A DNA stretch of 18,071 nucleotides from CAZGYE01 sp964530165 (GTDB lineage Bacteria > Planctomycetota > Planctomycetia > Planctomycetales > Planctomycetaceae), in assembly GCA_964530165.1 (NCBI GenBank), contig CAZGYE010000085.1, positions 1-18,071 on the forward strand. The letters run 5' to 3'. Both the position numbers and the translations under genes were made by a program. The notes beneath the pieces are model-generated. The model had not been told where the DNA came from. It saw only the letters and a list, made by a program, of their open reading frames with translations, and ran no database searches. Below, in pieces: positions 1 to 6,778 of this stretch. Every line of letters starts with the position of its first letter. Position 1 is the first letter of the stretch.

Positions 1-1
1 G

Positions 2-583
2 TGGTATGCTTGCGGGCTGCACGAGTTGGCCCAGGGACGTCCCGAACGCGCCTGGGCCAGTTGGCGGCATTCGCTGGAACTGTCCGGGAAGTCCCTCCCC
101 GACATCCTCGACCACGCTGCTGAGAGATTCGCTCCAGGCGAGTTTGTCGCGAAGGTGGTGCCCGACAGCCCACACTTGCTTGTGCAAGCCGCGCTCTACG
201 CCACTCCGCGAGATGACACCTCGACCGCCCGATACCACCTCAGCGACGCCCAACGCATCCGGTTGTTCGAGGCGGCGCTCTCACTGCTCAATCGCCGAGA
301 GACGGACTCCTCTGCCGACCGACTCGCCTTGAAGGCGTTCATACTCGACGAGCTGGACCAACCGATCCCAGCGCTTCAGGCGTACCGAGCGGCTCTCGCA
401 CGGGAACCACAACAGGCGGAGTGGCGCTATCGGCTGGCCAAACTCTTGTTCGAACAAGGCCGTCTGAACGAATCGCGCCGCGAGTTACTGATTGTGCGCG
501 CACAACGCGCCCGCTACCCCCAGGCCGATCTCCTCTTACGGAGGGTGGCTGCCGCGCTGGCAAAACGTGCGGTTCAGCAGTGA
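2..583 (+). CDS. TPR-repeat protein, C-terminal part (5' end outside window)
   Basis: The reading frame is open at the left edge, so only the C-terminal ~193 residues are seen; there is no reason to choose an internal start. The last ~100 residues read as helical pairs of TPR type: a segment with ALQAYRAALAREP followed by WRYRLAKLLFEQGRLNESRREL, typical alternation of small and large hydrophobics. No catalytic motif, signal peptide or membrane segment is visible in this part. It ends 18 bases before the end of the convergent polysaccharide-export gene. Planctomycete exopolysaccharide clusters often carry O-antigen-ligase-like membrane proteins with a TPR tail, so this may be such a tail, but that is inference from context only. 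TPR assignment is fairly sure; the function is unknown. Confidence 0.65.
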   Translation, partial: WYACGLHELAQGRPERAWASWRHSLELSGKSLPDILDHAAERFAPGEFVAKVVPDSPHLLVQAALYATPRDDTSTARYHLSDAQRIRLFEAALSLLNRRETDSSADRLALKAFILDELDQPIPALQAYRAALAREPQQAEWRYRLAKLLFEQGRLNESRRELLIVRAQRARYPQADLLLRRVAAALAKRAVQQ

Positions 584-601
584 CTCGTCGTGGCTGCGGA
601 A

Positions 602-1993
602 TCACGGTGCCGTCACCATCGCCGATAGATTGGTGAAGCTGCGACGGATCAGGTCAGAGAACAAGTTGAAGCTGGTCACATCCGCGAAATACCGTGCGAG
701 TGCTTGCCCCGGCGTTTCCTGCAGGACCAACACATCTCCAGCCTGAATCAACAGGCTTTGCCGCGGGTCGCGGAGCGCTTCTCGCAAATCGACGCGGATC
801 GGCATCTGATAGCCGTCCGGTGTCCGCCGCAAGACGGTCAGCAAGCTCGGCGACGGGGGACCGATCCCGCGTTCTATGATCGAGCCAGACAGATTGTTCG
901 AATTCACGCCACCGTTGACCAACGGCCCACCAATCATAGAAATCGCCTCAATCACATCGAGATCCTCGTCGCGCGGCAGGGGATAGGCGCCTGACGGCAA
1001 CAAACCGGCCGCGTAGAAGACTTCCGCCTCGCGGCTGTCGATGAACACGATGTCGCCCGAATGCAGGACGATGTCTTCCGGTCGAAACGTTGGCGGATCG
1101 TGCGGCCGGACCCGCAAAGGAATGCGGATGAGGCGGACATCGTCGTCTGAGCTTATGGGTGGCTCGAAACCAGCCTTCAGGCTCATGAATTGATCGATGG
1201 CTGTTTGTTTGTCGCTCTCGTTCTCGAAATACCCGCGAAAAATGACCACTTCGTTCGCTGCGCCGGAGCCTGGAAGTCCGCCGGTTCGCGCCAATGCGCT
1301 GAGCACATCGTTTTCCAAAGCGGACAGTTCCACAATCTCCCCCGTGCCTCGACCGCGGCCTCCGAGCACTCGTCCCGCACCGAACTGCGGCCCTCGAATC
1401 CCTCCTGTTTGAATCGTCGCGCCTCCACTGGCGGAATCCTGGCGAACGACCAGGATGCGGACGTGTCTCGGCCGGATGAGCGTCACGATCGTGCGTTGGG
1501 CCTCAGGTTTCAGAATTTCCTGCTGCGTGTAGGCCTTGATAATCGCCGCTTCAGCCTCTTCCAAGGTTAACCCCTGGACCTTCACGGGTGAAAGCAGCGG
1601 TAGGGAAACCGTTCCGTTTTGACGGACAGGAATCGGGTATCCCAGGGCAGTGGGCAAATTGGGAGCGTCGGGAATGTTCACCGGTGGCGCCTGATCCTGC
1701 TCGCCCAAGACGCCCTCGATGTATACGCCCAGCACGTCACCCGGTCCTAGTTGATAGGCCTCCGGTGGTTTCCGACGCAACAGATTCAGTGGAATGGGTA
1801 CCATGTCTTCCTTGGCGTCGGCGAGCAATTCCGGCGGCACCAGGCTTGCCGGGATCCCATTGGCGACCGGGTTCGTGATCGCCGCGCATCCCCCCAGTAA
1901 TCCACAGTTCATGACCGCGATACACAGAAGGAGCCACCCAGAGCAGTGGGCGCGTTGAGTCGCTCTGTCGTGCGGTTGGATCGGTTCGTTCAT
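602..1993 (-). CDS. Wza-like polysaccharide biosynthesis/export lipoprotein (SLBB domain)
   Basis: Encodes about 463 residues. The frame is open further upstream, but the ATG at 1993 is chosen because it is followed by a lipoprotein signal: a hydrophobic stretch (GWLLLCIAVMNCGLL) and a lipobox LLGGC with the acylated Cys at about residue 36, and because it forms a 4-base ATGA overlap with the stop of the preceding gene. Around residues 78-170 is a Poly_export domain (YQLGPGDVLGVYIEGVLG, then a stretch ending in PLLSPVKVQGLTLEEAEAAI). Near residues 300-370 is an SLBB-type segment (GDIVFIDSREAEVFYAAGLL, then GAYPLPRDEDLDVIEAI), and near the C-terminus a second GDVLVLQE turn. Such proteins form the periplasmic/outer-membrane channel for secreted polysaccharide. 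No Wzc-type kinase or glycosyltransferase is visible in the window. Family call strong; the exported polymer is unknown. Confidence 0.88.
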   Translation of the reverse strand: MNEPIQPHDRATQRAHCSGWLLLCIAVMNCGLLGGCAAITNPVANGIPASLVPPELLADAKEDMVPIPLNLLRRKPPEAYQLGPGDVLGVYIEGVLGEQDQAPPVNIPDAPNLPTALGYPIPVRQNGTVSLPLLSPVKVQGLTLEEAEAAIIKAYTQQEILKPEAQRTIVTLIRPRHVRILVVRQDSASGGATIQTGGIRGPQFGAGRVLGGRGRGTGEIVELSALENDVLSALARTGGLPGSGAANEVVIFRGYFENESDKQTAIDQFMSLKAGFEPPISSDDDVRLIRIPLRVRPHDPPTFRPEDIVLHSGDIVFIDSREAEVFYAAGLLPSGAYPLPRDEDLDVIEAISMIGGPLVNGGVNSNNLSGSIIERGIGPPSPSLLTVLRRTPDGYQMPIRVDLREALRDPRQSLLIQAGDVLVLQETPGQALARYFADVTSFNLFSDLIRRSFTNLSAMVTAP

Positions 1994-2502
1994 GGCCTGT
2001 CTTGTGTGCTGGAATTTGGCGAGGATGTCGGTTCGCTGACGATGGGCGGTTGCAGAGGAGCCATTGCCATTGTTCGTGACGACGGCACCTGTTCGCCGCC
2101 ATGCAGACCCTTTTGTCGTGCTACCTCGGCACCCAAACGAAAGCCGTCGAACCAGTCGCTCACGGCTTGGCGACCATGTCCAGTTCGGTAGCGGTCTTTC
2201 CAATACTTCCGGGGCGGGATGGGAGGTGGTCCGATCCGCATGTTGGACTTCAGCTGCGCGATGTAACCGGATTCGAACCCGCTGACGAAATCGTCCGAAA
2301 AATACACCAATTGTGAACAGGCGAGCACGTCCCTCCAAGCAGCCTTGGCCCACAAGCGATGACGTTTGTCAGTCGCATGTGCTTCCTTCTCAGTATGGAA
2401 GTGAAGTGGTTCAATGAGCATCGTCCGCGCTGCGGTGTCAATCACGCCGCAGCCGGAAGAAAAAGATGCAAAACAGGCAAAATAGATAATCTTGTTCCTC
2501 AT
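1990..2502 (-). CDS. Small conserved lipoprotein, partner of the export protein
   Basis: Encodes 170 residues. The N-terminus MRNKIIYFACFASFSSGC resembles a short lipoprotein signal peptide with the Cys at about residue 18, although the lipobox (FSSGC) is not perfect. The middle carries a PPPIPPRKYW stretch followed by GRQAVSDWFDGFRLGAEVA, a pattern familiar from small planctomycete proteins next to exopolysaccharide genes; I know no characterised function. The tail is Pro/Ser rich and looks disordered. Its stop overlaps the start of the export lipoprotein by 4 bases, so the two are very probably co-transcribed and translationally coupled. The ribosome binding site before the ATG at 2502 is poor, so the start is less certain than the frame. 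Confidence 0.7.
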   Translation of the reverse strand: MRNKIIYFACFASFSSGCGVIDTAARTMLIEPLHFHTEKEAHATDKRHRLWAKAAWRDVLACSQLVYFSDDFVSGFESGYIAQLKSNMRIGPPPIPPRKYWKDRYRTGHGRQAVSDWFDGFRLGAEVARQKGLHGGEQVPSSRTMAMAPLQPPIVSEPTSSPNSSTQDRP

Positions 2503-2577
2503 TCTGTGCCTGCATCTAGACGCATGTCGTGTGATCCCGCGCGGTGAGTTTAACGAATACGGAAACTTTATCGGTTG

Positions 2578-2603
2578 AAACGGTCGCGCGGGCTTAGCCG
2601 TTT
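2578..2603. terminator. Weak hairpin with T-run between the SUMF1 remnant and the lipoprotein gene
   Basis: AAACGG at 2578-2583 pairs with CCGTTT at 2598-2603, and the plus strand continues with two more T residues. The loop is long (14 bases), which makes it a poor intrinsic terminator. It could stop transcription leaving the SUMF1 remnant before the lipoprotein gene. The rest of 2503-2764 shows no gene and no convincing promoter. Confidence 0.25.
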
Positions 2604-2764
2604 TTGTTCAACCAGGTCAATTACCAACGCGCAGTACCAACAGTTTGTGGCTGTCGGCAATCACCGTCCCCAAAACACGATATGTTGGGGCTACTGGAGT
2701 CAAGGGGATAGCCATTTTATGCAATGCCTCGTTGGTCGTCGTTTTTAGCAGCTCCGCGACTTCC

Positions 2765-3770
2765 TCAGGGGGGGCTCCCCATCATGAACGTGCCAGGCGG
2801 GATGAGCACGAATTTCATGCCGATCGACTTAGTGAAGCTGGCGGGGGCGTTCAGGCACTCGGCCCAGCGCTGTTGATATTCTTTCGCCTGCTCTGCGGCA
2901 AACGGGGCCGTCGCCAATTCCGGGATCCGGCGGAACGCTGGCTGCACGTCTGACGGACTTGGTTTCACGCGTTCGACCGGGCCGCGAGGCCCTAATGCTC
3001 CAGCCGTGTTTTGTGGTCTGCTTGAATCCATTACGTCGCATTTCACCCGAAAACCAATCGGGCAGGAACGCTCGGTAGGACTGCCGAATGTGCGGGTAGC
3101 AGAGCGGGTGAAGTACCAAACGTTAGTGAACGACCCACCGCGTTTGGCTCGGTCCGTTCCACGAACGCGTGCCTCATCTGCGCACCACTCTTCGACGTTG
3201 CCGTGCATGTCATGCAAACCGAAACCGTTCGCCCTCAGCGTGCCGACCGGATGCGTGTTGTGATCCGGATTCTCTCCGAACCAGGCGTAGAGATGCAGCA
3301 GCTCCCGGTTATTGCCGAAGGACCACGTCTCCGTGCTGCCTGCGCGGCAAGAAAATTCCCACTCGGCTTCGGTTGGTAACGAGTATTTCTTGCCTTCCTT
3401 CGTGCTGAGCCACTTACAGAATGCGAGTGCGTCATTCCACGTCACGTTGACGACTGGGTGCTCATCCGTCTGCTTCAAGCCCGGCACGTTGCGCCAATTG
3501 AACTCCGGGCTGTACCAGCTTGGCTTGCCGTAACCCGTTCCACCTTTCCCGTCCCTTTCCGGCTCGGTCTTGTAGCCAGTCGTTGGATTCACAAATTGTC
3601 CGACAATCCAACGAAGACACTCAGCCGGTCTGTTTCCCCAATCGCTTCGGTCGGCAGATTTCGATGGAATCAAGCAGCATCTTTGCGGACCTTTGCACCT
3701 TTGGCGTTTGTGCGTCAAAACAGACCGCCTTCCGATGATCGGATCCATCTCCGTGTCTCCGTGGTTCAAT
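2765..3770 (-). pseudogene. SUMF1-domain (FGE-fold) gene, truncated at 5' end and frameshifted at 3' end
   Basis: The open frame gives 334 residues. From about residue 55 it has SUMF1/FGE-fold motifs: TGYKTEPERDGKGG, HPVVNVTWNDALAFCKWLS, YSLPTEAEWEFSCRAGS, NGFGLHDMHGNVEEWC, RGGSF and GFRVKCD. The first ~55 residues do not look like protein and derive partly from a CTCCGTGTCTCCGTGGTTCA stretch (3749-3768), so the natural 5' end seems lost. After a ~75-residue linker the frame opens a second SUMF1 domain (IGMKFVLIPPGTFMMGSPP) and stops at once. The stop follows a run of seven G (plus strand 2768-2774); removing one base lets the frame read on as GSPPEEVAELLK to a stop at 2617, but what follows no longer resembles the family. 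The catalytic cysteine pair of true formylglycine-generating enzymes is not visible, so even the ancestor may have been a non-catalytic SUMF1 protein. Confidence 0.68.
3749..3768. repeat. CTCCGTGTCTCCGTGGTTCA motif, candidate dispersed intergenic repeat
   Basis: The stretch reads ACCACGGAGACACGGAG on the other strand, an internally repetitive phrase that I recall from intergenic DNA of planctomycetes and other environmental bacteria. It occurs once here, fused to the broken 5' end of the SUMF1 gene. Repeat status rests on memory, not on copies in this window. Confidence 0.3.
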
Positions 3771-4006
3771 GCTCAGAGAAACCGGGACTCATCCGGTTAA
3801 CGCGAAGAGGCAGTTGAGTGTTCACCCACAGCCGAACGGACAAGGAGCGGAACAGGCTGGTCAAGTTCGGTTCGAAACTGGGCAGAGCGTTGGGCGATCT
3901 GGTGACGATCAAGGGGTTCCGCGATCTGTTTGTACTCGTGTTTCTGCACGTCGATTCGCGGCGGACCAGACTTGGAGAGAGGTGGCGTTTGTCGACGGAG
4001 CTTCAC
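3771..4006. other. Gap without a recognisable gene before the dnd operon
   Basis: Short frames exist on both strands (a 69-residue minus frame at 3797-4006 and overlapping plus frames), but none has a convincing start, ribosome binding site or family motif. I cannot assign a gene here. The stretch may hold decayed coding sequence left where the dnd segment joined the chromosome. Confidence 0.3.
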
Positions 4007-4027
4007 ACGACGAATATATCACGTCGT
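4007..4027. promoter_or_regulatory. Short inverted repeat ACGACG-N9-CGTCGT upstream of dndB
   Basis: ACGACG at 4007-4012 and CGTCGT at 4022-4027 are perfect inverted copies separated by the A/T-rich AATATATCA. The layout (two short arms about one helical turn and a half apart) is like a dimeric regulator site. It lies about 115 bases before the dndB start. Confidence 0.3.
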
Positions 4028-4035
4028 ACTCGCGA

Positions 4036-4066
4036 TTGCGTTTTTTTCAGATTCCACTCATATAGG
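4036..4066 (+). promoter_or_regulatory. Weak candidate promoter for the dnd operon
   Basis: TTGCGT at 4036-4041 and TATAGG at 4061-4066 are the best -35/-10-like pair before dndB, but the 19-base spacing is long and neither box is close to consensus. Transcription from here would place the 31-bp dyad at about +15 to +45, where a bound protein could block elongation. Confidence 0.25.
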
Positions 4067-4086
4067 GTCTGGAAGTCATCCGATAA

Positions 4087-4117
4087 CAATTGGACGTGAA
4101 AGTTTCACTTCCAATTG
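4087..4117. promoter_or_regulatory. 31-bp near-perfect dyad, candidate dnd operator
   Basis: Left arm CAATTGGACGTGAAA (4087-4101) and right arm TTTCACTTCCAATTG (4103-4117) are inverted copies around a single central G (4102), with one mismatch in 15 pairs. It ends 6 bases before the ribosome binding site of dndB. The odd-length symmetry and position suggest an operator for a homodimeric regulator. DndB itself is reported to repress dnd genes in Salmonella by binding palindromic promoter DNA, so autoregulation is one possibility. The transcript could also fold here as a hairpin close to the ribosome binding site. Confidence 0.6.
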
Positions 4118-4140
4118 CGTTTCGGAAGGAGTCAGTCGCG

Positions 4141-5250
4141 ATGTCAACCTTTGAATACAACTTCCCGGCCATTCGAGGCATTCAAGCTGGTCGTGAGTAC
4201 TACTCGTCGATGTGCCCGCTCCGACTCATTCCTCGGATTTTCCTCTTTGACGAGGAAGAACTCAACCCAGAGATGCGGGCGCAGCGGGTGCTGAACCGAA
4301 GCCGGGTTCCGGAGATCGCCCGCTACATCCTATCGAACCCCAACGGATACACGTTCTCGGCCATCACTGCGTCAATCGACGGCGAAGTCAATTTCCAGCC
4401 GATCGGCACCGGCGAAGGCGAACAGAATGTCGGCCAACTGCTGATTCCGATGAACGCCAAGTTCGTGATCAATGACGGTCAGCACCGCCGCGCTGCCATC
4501 GAACAAGCGCTACACGAAACCCCAGAACTCGGTGACGAAACGATTGCGGTGGTGTTTTTCATGGATGTCGGGCTGAAGCGTTCGCAGCAGATGTTCGCCG
4601 ACCTTAACCGGTACGCGATTCGTCCGACAAAATCGTTGGGTCTGTTGTATGACCATCGGGATGATGGGGCGTACATTGCGAAAGGACTTGTACAAAAAGT
4701 GACGGTTTTCACGGATTTGACGGAACTCGAACGCAGTAGCATTTCGAACCGGTCCATCAAACTCTTCACACTCAGCGGCATATACAACGCAACGCAAACG
4801 CTCTTGGCAGGCTTGGAATTGCAAACCGTTGATGAGAAACTGGATTTGGCGGGTGAGTTTTGGAACGAGGTCGCTACTCACGTTGACGATTGGCAACTGG
4901 CGAAGGAACGCAAGGTCAGCGCGGCTGATCTTCGCCGCGATTACATCCACGCCCATACGTTGGCTCTGGCAGCGATTTCCCGCGTCGGGAATGACCTGCT
5001 GAAAAACCATCGTCGCATCTGGAAAGCCAAGCTGCGGAAGCTGCGCACCCTCGACTGGTCCCGCAGTAACGCTAGAATGTGGGAAGGTCGGGCCATGAAC
5101 GCTGGCCGCCTGTCGAAGAAGACCGTCAATGTCGTGCTCACTGGGAACCTGATCAAGAAATACGTTGGCCTGAAGCTGGCAACGGGAGAGCGGGAGCTGG
5201 AAGAAGAATTCAGGAGGAACACGGATGGCAGCCACAGGAAAGCCAGCTAA
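4141..5250 (+). CDS. dndB: DNA phosphorothioation regulator DndB
   Basis: Encodes 369 residues, usual for DndB. The frame extends upstream to a TTG at 4090, but the ATG at 4141 is chosen: GGAAGGAG at 4124-4131 lies 9 bases before it and the protein then begins MSTFEYNFPAIRGIQAG, as family members do. Diagnostic stretches are EELNPEMRAQRVLNRSRVPE, the DGQHR motif at residues 112-116 (FVINDGQHRRAAIEQAL) and MFADLNRYAIRPTKSLGLLY. DndB is not needed for chemistry; it tunes the extent and site occupancy of phosphorothioation and in some bacteria represses the operon. It is the first gene of dndBCDE-A and overlaps dndC by 26 bases, so the genes are coupled. No disruption seen. Confidence 0.95.
   Translation: MSTFEYNFPAIRGIQAGREYYSSMCPLRLIPRIFLFDEEELNPEMRAQRVLNRSRVPEIARYILSNPNGYTFSAITASIDGEVNFQPIGTGEGEQNVGQLLIPMNAKFVINDGQHRRAAIEQALHETPELGDETIAVVFFMDVGLKRSQQMFADLNRYAIRPTKSLGLLYDHRDDGAYIAKGLVQKVTVFTDLTELERSSISNRSIKLFTLSGIYNATQTLLAGLELQTVDEKLDLAGEFWNEVATHVDDWQLAKERKVSAADLRRDYIHAHTLALAAISRVGNDLLKNHRRIWKAKLRKLRTLDWSRSNARMWEGRAMNAGRLSKKTVNVVLTGNLIKKYVGLKLATGERELEEEFRRNTDGSHRKAS
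5212..5217 (+). promoter_or_regulatory. Ribosome binding site of dndC inside the end of dndB
   Basis: AGGAGG ends 7 bases before the ATG at 5225. It lies within the last codons of dndB and settles the dndC start as the one giving a 26-base overlap. Confidence 0.75.
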
Positions 5251-6778
5251 ACCGCGATCGGCGTTTGACGAGCTGGGGCTGGCAGAAACGATCAAAGTCC
5301 TCTGCGGCGACATCCTTGAACTCTATCTCGGCGACCAGGTTCCTTGGGTCGTGGGCTACAGCGGCGGAAAGGACTCGACGGCCGTTCTTCAATTGGTCTG
5401 GATGGCGATCAGCACACTGTCGCCGGACCAGCGTCACAAGCCGATCCATGTTATCTCGACCGACACACTGGTCGAACAGCCTGTCGTCGCGTCGTGGGTG
5501 GATGCATCCCACGCCAAAATGCGGAAAGCGGCCGCCCAGCAGGGGTTGCCCGTCACACCGCACAAGCTGACTCCGGAAATCAAGGACAGCTACTGGGTCA
5601 ACCTGATCGGCAAAGGCTACCCGGCGCCGCGGAAGAAGTTCCGCTGGTGTACGGAGCGGATGAAGATCAACCCGTCGAATAAGTTCATCCGCGAGGTCGT
5701 CCGCGAGAACGGTGAAGCGATTCTCGTTCTTGGCACGCGGAAGGCTGAAAGCCAGCGACGTGCTCGCACGATGGAGAAACACGAAAAGTACCGTGTGCGC
5801 GACTGCCTCAGTCCCAATGCCAGTCTTCCCAATTCGTTGGTCTACTCGCCGGTCGAGGATTGGACCAACGACGACGTTTGGTTGTTCTTGATGCAGGTCA
5901 AGAACCCGTGGGGGCATACGAACAAGTCGCTGCTTGGAATGTACCAGGGAGCATCGCCCGATGGCGAATGCCCGCTAGTGGTCGACACGTCCACGCCGAG
6001 TTGTGGCAGCAGCCGATTTGGGTGTTGGGTGTGCACGCTCGTCGACAAAGATCGCTCGATGGAAGCGATGATCAAAAACGACGAAGAAAAAGTCTGGATG
6101 ACGCCGCTGTTGGAGCTTCGTAACGAAATCGGCAACTTCAAGAACGAACGGGAACGTCGGGACTACCGCCGCATGAACGGCCGCGTCCAGCTCTTCCACG
6201 ACAGCACAGTTCCTGGACCATACAAGAAGGAATGGCGAGATCACTGGTTGCGGCGCGTTCTGGAAGTACAGAAGGAAATCCGCGAAGTCGGTCCACCGGA
6301 AGTCCGCGACATTGAACTCATCTCGATGGATGAACTGCAGGAAATCCGTCGCATTTGGGTTTACGAAAAACGTCAGTTCGACGACAGCCTGCCCACGATC
6401 TACGAAGAAGCGCTGGGTAAGCCATTTCCGAAGCCCGACTCGGACGATCACCTGTTGCGGCGCGACGACTGGGACTTGCTGGCCGAAATCTGTGGTGACG
6501 ACCGTGAATTCTTCCAGCTTCAGGTCAGCCTGTTGGACATCGAACGCGAATTCCGCGGCATGTCGCGTCGAGCCGGAATCTACGAAACGCTTGAAGACCG
6601 TATGCGCGTCAGCCAATACGAAAGCGAAGAGCAAGCCATCTCCATTCGTCAGGATCAGGAAAGGCGGCGAGACGATTCGCAGCAACGGGAATTCGAACGA
6701 GCAACGCGGGCACCTCACAAGACATTGTTTGATGAAGCCGACTTGGAATCCGTCAGTGATGAAAAGGGTCGGCAATGA
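5225..6778 (+). CDS. dndC: DNA phosphorothioation sulfurtransferase DndC
   Basis: Encodes 517 residues, normal for DndC. It belongs to the PAPS-reductase/PP-loop ATPase superfamily: the PP-loop SGGKDS is at residues 46-51 (VVGYSGGKDSTAVLQLVW). Cysteines fit the family's Fe-S site: Cys142 in FRWCTERMK, and Cys260, Cys267, Cys270 in TPSCGSSRFGCWVCTLVDKD; Cys249 is nearby. Other typical stretches are KFIREVVRENGEAILVLGTR and VYSPVEDWTNDDVW. DndC is thought to activate the DNA backbone with ATP and pass on sulfur supplied by DndA. The C-terminal ~60 residues are charged and probably helical. Its stop overlaps the dndD start by 4 bases (ATGA at 6775-6778). All expected motifs are intact. Confidence 0.96.
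   Translation: MAATGKPAKPRSAFDELGLAETIKVLCGDILELYLGDQVPWVVGYSGGKDSTAVLQLVWMAISTLSPDQRHKPIHVISTDTLVEQPVVASWVDASHAKMRKAAAQQGLPVTPHKLTPEIKDSYWVNLIGKGYPAPRKKFRWCTERMKINPSNKFIREVVRENGEAILVLGTRKAESQRRARTMEKHEKYRVRDCLSPNASLPNSLVYSPVEDWTNDDVWLFLMQVKNPWGHTNKSLLGMYQGASPDGECPLVVDTSTPSCGSSRFGCWVCTLVDKDRSMEAMIKNDEEKVWMTPLLELRNEIGNFKNERERRDYRRMNGRVQLFHDSTVPGPYKKEWRDHWLRRVLEVQKEIREVGPPEVRDIELISMDELQEIRRIWVYEKRQFDDSLPTIYEEALGKPFPKPDSDDHLLRRDDWDLLAEICGDDREFFQLQVSLLDIEREFRGMSRRAGIYETLEDRMRVSQYESEEQAISIRQDQERRRDDSQQREFERATRAPHKTLFDEADLESVSDEKGRQ

Noticed and set aside
3797..4006. 69-residue minus-strand ORF in the gap before dndB
   Set aside because: No ribosome binding site, no recognisable family, and competing plus-strand frames of similar quality.
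4090..4140. TTG-initiated extension of dndB
   Set aside because: It would start inside the 31-bp dyad, and the ATG at 4141 has a good ribosome binding site and the expected N-terminal sequence.
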